This document shows positions 62,101 through 64,000 of a stretch of 64,000 nucleotides of DNA, in pieces. The position numbers and the translations under genes were made by a program. A model generated the notes under the pieces. The model saw nothing but the letters and a program-made list of their open reading frames with translations. It ran no database searches and had not been told where the DNA came from. Every line of letters starts with the position of its first letter. Within the stretch, counting starts at the first letter, position 1. Source of the stretch: Emydura subglobosa (Eukaryota; Chordata; Testudines; Chelidae); the NCBI GenBank assembly GCA_007922225.1, contig ML679989.1, positions 16,557,974 through 16,621,973 of the forward strand, given 5' to 3'.

Positions 62101-62350
62101 CCAAATGTCTACATGCTATTGGTAGTCTCTCAGTGCGAAACCGAATGAGCTGAGCTGGGCTCTGAGAGTCACAACCATGGGTCTGTTTTTTGCTGTGTAG
62201 ACAAACCCCAAAGCACTGAGATGCCTGGGTGAAGAGCATGACATAAAAGGCTTATGATAAAATGAAGAGAGGGGAAGAAATCATGGCAATGCTGACCTTT
62301 GGTCCTTCACGGTTGTTCCGACCAGGTGGGCCTATCTGTCCTTCCTCCCC
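15433..62350 (-). CDS. COL5A3: fibrillar procollagen chain, type V/XI clade (COL5A3-like), 3' part of gene (42 exons)
   Basis: Forty-two minus-strand exons join in frame to 946 codons plus stop: 37 triple-helix exons (27 of 54 bp, four of 108, four of 45, one of 18, one of 63) and five exons for the fibrillar C-propeptide (COLFI), which starts trimerisation in the ER before the chain is secreted to the matrix. The end ...[20 protein letters not shown]...GPVCFS and the stretches [22 protein letters not shown] and VQLRFLKL most resemble COL5A3 as I recall it. Odd points: four Gly positions replaced, the second and third propeptide cysteines missing, one GC donor, an 18-bp exon. The N-terminal part lies right of the window. 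Alternatives are another V/XI chain or a lineage-specific paralogue. Confidence 0.85.
16156..16344 (-). CDS. COL5A3: collagen C-propeptide exon
   Basis: 189 bp, 63 codons, phase 0. Contains [34 protein letters not shown] and [11 protein letters not shown], with conserved cysteines 6 and 7. The stretch between these cysteines is shorter than in V/XI chains and lacks the usual 'N..A..D' part. Donor GTAAGT. Confidence 0.93.
16700..16860 (-). mobile_element. CR1 3'-end fragment
   Basis: 'cataggattcctaaagtgca' and 'aggccagaagggacctttgt' match the CR1 3' end pattern seen at 7270 and 27395. Confidence 0.65.
17042..17122 (-). CDS. COL5A3: collagen C-propeptide exon
   Basis: 81 bp, 27 codons: [20 protein letters not shown] then SLPGGFL. 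Matches the 'W...F..G..F' segment of V/XI propeptides. Acceptor CCCCCAG, donor GTCAGT. Together with the 107-bp exon before it (188 bp) it corresponds to the single ~191-bp exon of COL1A1-type genes. Confidence 0.88.
17812..17918 (-). CDS. COL5A3: collagen C-propeptide exon with calcium-binding loop
   Basis: 107 bp, phase 1 in. Encodes [20 protein letters not shown] then [16 protein letters not shown]. Asp, Asn, Gln and the later Asp of the calcium loop are kept. Conserved Cys 3 (usually NQGC) is Ser. Cys 4, Cys 5 and the conserved N-glycan site NFT are present. Donor GTATGG. Confidence 0.95.
19221..19383 (-). CDS. COL5A3: collagen telopeptide / C-propeptide start exon
   Basis: 163 bp, phase 1 out. 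Encodes [40 protein letters not shown] and [14 protein letters not shown]. Cys 1 (TCK) is present. Conserved Cys 2, usually LxxC before HP, is Ala. The acceptor may be 3 nt upstream (19386), adding Gln. Confidence 0.9.
19440..19600 (+). repeat. interspersed repeat ('tgtacagtgccttgcacaa' type)
   Basis: A widely shared reptile repeat tail: 'gggagtgtctctcactgtgt' then 'ttgtacagtgccttgcacaa', ending near 'gcaaataataa'. Related copies lie at 9435, 27240 and 57760. Confidence 0.5.
20180..20242 (-). CDS. COL5A3: collagen exon: end of triple helix
   Basis: 63 bp: [12 protein letters not shown] closes the helix, then LNVSLEDLK opens the C-telopeptide, with a potential N-glycan site (NVS). Acceptor GTCTAG, donor GTGAGT. 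Confidence 0.9.
20495..20548 (-). CDS. COL5A3: collagen helix exon (54 bp)
   Basis: [18 protein letters not shown]. Acceptor within CTCTCTCTCAG, donor GTAAGT. Confidence 0.95.
21676..21693 (-). CDS. COL5A3: collagen helix microexon (18 bp)
   Basis: GLFGQK, two triplets, between acceptor CTTTTCCCTTCCAG and donor GTAAGT. Both splice sites are strong and the frame is kept with or without it. Unusually small for a fibrillar helix exon. Confidence 0.75.
21825..21985 (-). repeat. tRNA-derived SINE copy
   Basis: 'gcgacttggccatggtcacc', 'ggaatagaacccaggtttcc' and 'gtccactaggccgcactgct': reversed SINE body and tRNA-like head. Confidence 0.7.
22499..22552 (-). CDS. COL5A3: collagen helix exon (54 bp)
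   Basis: [18 protein letters not shown]. Acceptor TTTTTGCAG, donor GTAAGT. Confidence 0.95.
22820..22955 (-). repeat. tRNA-derived SINE copy
   Basis: 'agacttgcccaaggtcaaat', 'cccagtcccctggtctaacc' and 'actggaccccacagtc' match the same reversed SINE pattern. Confidence 0.65.
23366..23419 (-). CDS. COL5A3: collagen helix exon (54 bp)
   Basis: [18 protein letters not shown]. Acceptor CATCTCTTAG, donor GTAAAG. Only 87 bp from the preceding exon in the transcript. Confidence 0.95.
23507..23560 (-). CDS. COL5A3: collagen helix exon (54 bp)
   Basis: [18 protein letters not shown]. Acceptor CTCTTCTAG, donor GTGTGT. Confidence 0.93.
25028..25081 (-). CDS. COL5A3: collagen helix exon (54 bp)
   Basis: [18 protein letters not shown]. 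Acceptor CTCCACAG, donor GTACGT. Confidence 0.95.
25300..26005 (+). mobile_element. CR1 LINE 3' part with ORF2 end
   Basis: Translated pieces [20 protein letters not shown] and the following frames match the end of the CR1 ORF2. The copy runs to 'gactagatgacctcccgagg' and the terminal 'ttctatgattctatgag'. Frameshifts and stops show it is dead. Opposite in orientation to the host gene. Confidence 0.85.
26745..26885 (+). repeat. tRNA-derived SINE copy
   Basis: 'gagtcaggactcctgggttt', 'cctgggcaagtcgcttcacc' and 'tctgtgcctcaatgtcctcc': plus-orientation copy of the turtle-type SINE. Confidence 0.7.
27240..27320 (+). repeat. interspersed repeat tail
   Basis: 'gtgtttgtgcagcacttagc' and 'acaataggatcctggtcc' match the repeat tail at 19440-19600. 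Confidence 0.45.
27395..27560 (-). mobile_element. CR1 3'-end fragment
   Basis: 'gattccaaggcctgaaggga' then 'agcagatcttttaggaaaac' parallels the CR1 3' end at 7270-7580. It ends just before the exon at 27598. Confidence 0.6.
27598..27651 (-). CDS. COL5A3: collagen helix exon (54 bp)
   Basis: [18 protein letters not shown]. Acceptor GCCTTCCAG, donor GTGAGT. Confidence 0.95.
28643..28661 (-). pseudogene. candidate decayed collagen microexon (19 nt)
   Basis: Between a plausible acceptor (CTCCTTGGCCTGCCGTACCAG) and a strong donor (GTAAGT) lie 19 nt, GGCTAAGCCTGGGCCCATC. One extra T shifts the frame; without it the exon would read GKPGPI, as at the start of the exon at 23419. As it stands it shifts the frame or stops at TAA, so it must be skipped or be chance. 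The flanking exons join in frame without it. Confidence 0.3.
28934..28987 (-). CDS. COL5A3: collagen helix exon (54 bp) with Gly-to-Leu
   Basis: [18 protein letters not shown]. The fourth triplet is LPR: Leu (CTC, 28958-28960) at a Gly position. Acceptor TTGCGCAG, donor GTAGGC. Confidence 0.9.
29393..29446 (-). CDS. COL5A3: collagen helix exon (54 bp)
   Basis: [18 protein letters not shown]. Acceptor TTTCCTTAG, donor GTAAAG. Confidence 0.95.
29901..29954 (-). CDS. COL5A3: collagen helix exon (54 bp)
   Basis: [18 protein letters not shown]. Acceptor GATTTCAG, donor GTACCT. Confidence 0.95.
30374..30427 (-). CDS. COL5A3: collagen helix exon (54 bp)
   Basis: [18 protein letters not shown]. 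Acceptor TTTTCCATCAG, donor GTGAGG. Confidence 0.95.
30790..30895 (-). repeat. tRNA-derived SINE copy
   Basis: 'gtgacttccccaaggtcaca', 'gggactagaacccagctgtc' and 'aaatgcctgaaccataaaaa' form a reversed, diverged SINE head. Confidence 0.55.
32086..32119 (+). repeat. compound (TG)n(CGTG)n microsatellite
   Basis: About eight TG units run directly into CGTG repeats, an alternating purine-pyrimidine tract with Z-DNA potential. Confidence 0.9.
32366..32419 (-). CDS. COL5A3: collagen helix exon (54 bp)
   Basis: [18 protein letters not shown]. Acceptor GAATTCAG, donor GTGAGT. Confidence 0.93.
32852..32959 (-). CDS. COL5A3: collagen helix exon (108 bp)
   Basis: Twelve unbroken Gly-X-Y triplets, starting [18 protein letters not shown] and ending [18 protein letters not shown]. 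Acceptor GTTCTAG, donor GTAACT. Confidence 0.95.
34698..34751 (-). CDS. COL5A3: collagen helix exon (54 bp)
   Basis: [18 protein letters not shown]. Acceptor TTACTGCAG, donor GTAAGT. Confidence 0.95.
35085..35190 (-). mobile_element. CR1 3' terminal fragment
   Basis: 'agaatcatagaatatgaggg' then 'ttggaagagacctcaggagg' and 'tcatctagtccaaccctctg', a textbook inverted CR1 3' end of sauropsids. Confidence 0.85.
35720..35773 (-). CDS. COL5A3: collagen helix exon (54 bp)
   Basis: [18 protein letters not shown]. Acceptor TTTCCCCAG, donor GTAATT. Confidence 0.95.
36601..36654 (-). CDS. COL5A3: collagen helix exon (54 bp)
   Basis: [18 protein letters not shown]. Acceptor TTGTAACAG, donor GTACTG. Confidence 0.95.
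36810..36863 (-). CDS. COL5A3: collagen helix exon (54 bp)
   Basis: [18 protein letters not shown]. Acceptor CTTCCGCAG, donor GTATGT. Confidence 0.94.
37945..38052 (-). CDS. COL5A3: collagen helix exon (108 bp) with Gly-to-Ala and GC donor
   Basis: Twelve triplets: [15 protein letters not shown], then AIV, then [18 protein letters not shown]. Ala (GCC, 38005-38007) replaces Gly in the sixth triplet. The exon ends CTG|GCAAGT, a GC-AG intron; no GT donor restores a multiple-of-nine length here. Acceptor TGGACAG. Confidence 0.9.
38421..38474 (-). CDS. COL5A3: collagen helix exon (54 bp)
   Basis: [18 protein letters not shown]. Acceptor TTCTTTGCAG, donor GTGGGG. Confidence 0.94.
38660..38950 (-). 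mobile_element. CR1 3'-end fragment
   Basis: Starts 'gtcatagaaacaaagggctg', with 'ggggattccacagcctccct' and 'ttccagagcttaatcgctct'. This is the CR1 3' region, inverted relative to the + strand. Confidence 0.8.
39439..39546 (-). CDS. COL5A3: collagen helix exon (108 bp)
   Basis: Twelve unbroken triplets: [18 protein letters not shown] then [18 protein letters not shown]. Acceptor TTTCCAG, donor GTACGC. Confidence 0.95.
40343..40396 (-). CDS. COL5A3: collagen helix exon (54 bp)
   Basis: [18 protein letters not shown]. Acceptor TTCCCCCGTAG, donor GTCAGT. Confidence 0.95.
41020..41222 (+). repeat. tRNA-derived SINE, well-preserved copy
   Basis: tRNA-like head 'tagtggacagcgcactggac' with 'gattctagtcccagccctgc', then the body 'cttgggcaagtcactgcact' and 'gagatctacagatgaaaagt', ending at 'gctaggcattaccaccatac'. 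This is the turtle Pol III SINE type. It abuts the donor of the collagen exon at 41225. Confidence 0.85.
41225..41278 (-). CDS. COL5A3: collagen helix exon (54 bp)
   Basis: [18 protein letters not shown]. Acceptor TTCTTTAG, donor GTATGG. A SINE ends immediately next to the donor side (41020-41222). Confidence 0.95.
42136..42189 (-). CDS. COL5A3: collagen helix exon (54 bp)
   Basis: [18 protein letters not shown]. Acceptor TTCTTACAG, donor GTAAGG. Confidence 0.95.
42585..42740 (-). mobile_element. CR1 3' terminal fragment
   Basis: 'gaatcataggatattagagt' then 'tggaagggacctcaggaggt' and 'cagggctttgtcaagccgca', an inverted CR1 3' end. hAT-like ends follow near 43040 ('gggaaccactgcactg'). Confidence 0.85.
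43439..43546 (-). CDS. COL5A3: collagen helix exon (108 bp)
   Basis: Twelve unbroken triplets: [18 protein letters not shown] then [18 protein letters not shown]. Acceptor CTGCCCAG, donor GTAAGT. Confidence 0.95.
44235..44279 (-). CDS. COL5A3: collagen helix exon (45 bp)
   Basis: [15 protein letters not shown]. Acceptor CTGTTTCAG, donor GTAAGT. Confidence 0.94.
45860..46200. repeat. two SINE-head-like repeats in opposite orientation
   Basis: Left part 'tctcccacatcccgggggag' with 'tgtcctaaccactggctcta'; right part 'agccccgtggttagggcaca' with 'gtccctgctccaaatcaggc'. Both are tRNA-derived repeat heads and form a loose inverted pair. Confidence 0.5.
48093..48137 (-). CDS. COL5A3: collagen helix exon (45 bp) with Gly-to-Ala at its first codon
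   Basis: [15 protein letters not shown]. The first codon is GCT (Ala, 48135-48137) where every other helix exon here begins with Gly. Acceptor CTTCCACAG, donor GTACGT. Preceded (5') by an exon ending GKAGPK, so the break falls exactly at an exon junction. Confidence 0.9.
48432..48485 (-). CDS. COL5A3: collagen helix exon (54 bp)
   Basis: [18 protein letters not shown]. Acceptor TTCTTGCAG, donor GTGAGT. Confidence 0.95.
49334..49387 (-). CDS. COL5A3: collagen helix exon (54 bp)
   Basis: [18 protein letters not shown]. Acceptor TCTGTCCCAG, donor GTAGGG. Confidence 0.95.
50457..50510 (-). CDS. COL5A3: collagen helix exon (54 bp)
   Basis: [18 protein letters not shown]. Acceptor TTCCTGGCAG, donor GTAAGT. 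Confidence 0.95.
50945..52345 (+). mobile_element. CR1 LINE 3' half with reverse-transcriptase remnant
   Basis: About 1.4 kb. Translation in pieces gives the RT motif FADDTKLL near 51343 and, in the frame 51449-52015, [20 protein letters not shown] and [20 protein letters not shown], the C-terminus of CR1 ORF2. In-frame stops (near 51185 and 51441) show it cannot be translated whole. It ends 'ccgtatggccattcttatgt'. Orientation is opposite to the collagen gene. The most complete LINE in the window. Confidence 0.9.
53088..53141 (-). CDS. COL5A3: collagen helix exon (54 bp)
   Basis: [18 protein letters not shown]. The acceptor is TTTTTTTAAG, an AAG type. Donor GTAAGA. Confidence 0.94.
54820..54873 (-). 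CDS. COL5A3: collagen helix exon (54 bp)
   Basis: [18 protein letters not shown]. Acceptor TTGTCTCCAG, donor GTAAGG. Confidence 0.95.
56235..56462 (+). repeat. tRNA-derived SINE, well-preserved copy
   Basis: 'gtgttcaattcccagctctg', 'cttgggcaagtcacttaggc', 'ttgcgaagcgctttgagatc' and 'gagctaggtattattatcat': same family as 41020-41222. Confidence 0.85.
56520..56564 (-). CDS. COL5A3: collagen helix exon (45 bp)
   Basis: [15 protein letters not shown]. Acceptor TTATCCTGCAG, donor GTGAGT. Confidence 0.94.
57387..57440 (-). CDS. COL5A3: collagen helix exon (54 bp), weak donor
   Basis: [18 protein letters not shown]. Acceptor CTTTACAG. The donor, CAG|GTTCCC, is far from consensus but is the only GT that gives the standard 54-bp length. 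Confidence 0.88.
57760..57850 (+). repeat. interspersed repeat tail
   Basis: 'gactgggatctcgttagggc' then 'ttgcacagtgcttaaaacat', the same tail family as 19440-19600. Confidence 0.4.
58919..58963 (-). CDS. COL5A3: collagen helix exon (45 bp)
   Basis: [15 protein letters not shown]. Acceptor TTCTTTACAG, donor GTAAGT. Confidence 0.94.
59610..59663 (-). CDS. COL5A3: collagen helix exon (54 bp)
   Basis: [18 protein letters not shown]. Acceptor ATTTTTAG, donor GTAAGT. Confidence 0.95.
61733..61746 (+). repeat. 14-nt poly-C tract
   Basis: A run of about 14 C bases between 'atgaca' and 'ttccaac'. Exact length may vary or be misread. Confidence 0.8.
61990..62222. mobile_element. MITE-like DNA transposon remnant
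   Basis: Carries 'gggctcgggctggagcctgg', 'aaacccaaatgtctacatgc' and the end 'gctgtgtagacaaacccc', the terminal motif shared with 2768 and 4199. GC-rich internal repeats, no ORF. Confidence 0.55.
62297..62350 (-). CDS. COL5A3: collagen helix exon (54 bp) with Gly-to-Asn; most 5' exon in window
   Basis: [18 protein letters not shown]. The fifth triplet is NRE: Asn (AAC, 62312-62314) at a Gly position. Acceptor GTTCTTTTAG, donor GTCAGC. Earlier helix exons and the N-propeptide lie beyond 64000. Confidence 0.9.
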
Positions 62351-64000
62351 CTAAAAGAACAAAGAAGCAGAATTAAGGTACAGTCAAGACAACTTCTGGA
62401 AGCCATTCTGAAATGAGTCTGGGACAGTCTGCTGCACGCAAGGCAATATCTGAATGAGAAATTATTGGCTCAGGAGCCAGCCGAACCTTCAAAATGTTGC
62501 CGATCTACCTACCCGCCAATGTACCTGACCCCGCTCTCAGGGGGGAGTGTGACCAGCATACTGTATAAACAGAGAGAAGCTGTATGAATCCGTCCCTTTG
62601 CAAGGGAGTCACCCACAGTTGTATATCCAATGGTCTTCAGCAGGGATGTCTCACCCATAAATATCCCTTGAGATAGGGACATCAGGTTTCAATTGTGTGT
62701 GTGGCAGGAGTGTCGCTCTAGGACATCAATCAAGGATCATGGTGCTGGGTGATGTACAAACAGGCTGTAAAAGGAGAGTCCCGTGTCCTCTGTGCATCAA
62801 AGAGGGAAACAGCCCATTTCACAGCCACCTAGCCCTGTCCCCTCCCAAGCACGGCATGGAGAACAAACCCTTCAGTGCTGTAGGAACAGGAAACAGAACA
62901 GGGCCAAAACCGAAGGGAGACCCGCTGAAGGGCTAAAAATCACCAGGATTATTGAATTGTTTTTGTTCCCAGAAGGTTGAATTAAGAGGGTTAATATTCT
63001 GATGTCTCTATCTCTTGATGCCCCCCTCCCTCCTCAAGGGAGGCAGAAGATCAAGATGCCTGGCTTGGTGCTGTGGGTTTGCCACAGTAAAATGCATGCA
63101 GCTTCTATCTACAATGAGATACTGTTTTGAGTGGGACACACTGCATACTAAGCTGGAAAGGGGATAATGTAGTGGGCAGAGGACTTCTGCTGAATTATCC
63201 TTCTCTCCGGGAAATGGGAGGATGAGTGTATTCAATCTGAATAGTGAATACCTAATCAGGGCCCATAGGAGGCCAAACTCCAGCGCCCCATGAGATAGCA
63301 TTATTCTCAGACAGCGTGGTATTTTACTCCTGGCTTGTCAGTCAGGAAAGGGTAAGACAGATGGGAGAGAGCAAAGCCGCCTTTCTCTCATCTTCCTTGT
63401 GTTTTTGGACACTCAAAGATAAGGATCTAATTCTATGTTAAAATATTCAGCTTCCTGCTGCATCCACCCAGCCCCGAGGCTCTGCACTGAAATCCGCATC
63501 GCATGAGAAAGCGGTTTTTAAATCAGCTTGCTTCTTGCAGCACTTCTGATCCTTTCAGGTCTCACCCGCTCAGAAGGGTTCCACTTGGCCAGCGTAACTG
63601 ACCTGAGACAGGAGACTGAACTAGATGAGCCCTCCTTCCAGCTGATCTAGCAATTCCTACCTTCTGCATTCTTAAAATGCCAATTTCAGCATCTTTATTT
63701 TCAGTGCTGGAAGAGCCAGAAAGAACTCAGCTTCGCTCTGGGATCTCAGCTTCAGTTTGAAGGGCTGGCAGCTGGAAATAACCATCTGCAAACCACATAA
63801 TCTTGAAATACTTGTAAAGTGGTGAGCAGATCTGTCTTGGAGAAACAACTGTCAAGAACCCCACAAGGACATTATTAAGGGCAATTTCACTGCAAAAAAT
63901 ACCTCAGAAATCCACTGAGCTACTGCCTTTGACCACAGTTTTGCACCAACCTACATTGGCAGTAGATCTCTCAATTGTCTGATTTAGAACCATGATAAAA

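Larger units (their letters stand above)
53142..64000. other. introns in the most 5' visible helix region and the right edge
   Basis: 53142-54819: hAT-like end near 54600. 54874-56519: AT-rich old repeat 55160-55600, SINE. 56565-57386: nothing seen. 57441-58918: repeat tail near 57760. 58964-62296: poly-C tract, SINE fragment and MITE. 62351-64000: intron without recognised exon or repeat. No other gene detected. Confidence 0.45.

Noticed and set aside
15433..62350. COL24A1 or COL27A1 as the collagen identity (both have helix interruptions)
   Set aside because: The propeptide end GPVCFS with QFGF, and PHLPDG.Y.IDPNQG, fit type V/XI chains. COL24/27 end in SSVCFL-type termini with a different last exon.
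1..64000. CRISPR arrays, operons, bacterial promoters or integrons
   Set aside because: No regularly spaced short repeats. Split genes, CR1 and SINE elements show vertebrate nuclear DNA.

Overview
The window is vertebrate nuclear DNA, most likely from a turtle. The genes are split into short exons with GT-AG introns. The interspersed repeats are CR1 LINE fragments (several ending in the typical ATTCTATGATTCTATG-type tail), tRNA-derived SINEs of the kind common in cryptodire turtles, and small non-autonomous DNA transposons starting near 'TAGGGCTTGTCTACAC'. The turtle assignment is inference from these repeats.

Two protein-coding genes converge tail to tail. On the + strand, positions 1-11656 hold the 3' two thirds of an EDEM3-like gene (ER degradation-enhancing alpha-mannosidase-like, GH47 plus protease-associated domain). 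Eleven exons join in phase to 441 residues and a stop. The start of the gene lies before the window. Compared with EDEM3 as I know it, the long acidic C-terminal tail is missing and the protein ends KTDQL instead of KDEL, so I read it as a diverged EDEM3 paralogue. On the - strand, positions 62350 down to 15433 hold the 3' part of a fibrillar procollagen gene: 37 exons for the triple helix (18, 45, 54, 63 or 108 bp, all phase 0) and five exons for the C-propeptide, 946 residues in total. The propeptide end looks most like COL5A3 (type V/XI clade). The N-propeptide and roughly the first 300 helix residues lie beyond the right edge.

Layout: 1-11656 EDEM3-like exons and introns (including a 148-bp tandem duplication and a hAT-like element); 11657-15432 intergenic, with one unexplained exon-like ORF near 13.2-13.4 kb; 15433-20242 collagen C-propeptide; 20495-62350 triple helix, with introns full of CR1, SINE and MITE copies (largest a CR1 3' part at 50.9-52.3 kb); 62351-64000 intron.

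The most unusual thing is the collagen. Its reading frame is open through 42 exons with good splice sites, but it breaks classical fibrillar rules: Gly is replaced at four Gly-X-Y positions (Asn, Ala, Ala, Leu), the propeptide lacks the second and third conserved cysteines (the interchain pair), one intron uses a GC donor, one helix exon is only 18 bp, and a possible decayed microexon of 19 nt sits at 28.64 kb. This suggests either a chain specialised for heterotrimers with a flexible helix, or a gene under relaxed constraint. The two genes have no obvious joint function beyond both acting in the secretory pathway: one trims mannose on misfolded ER glycoproteins, the other is an ER-folded secreted matrix protein.
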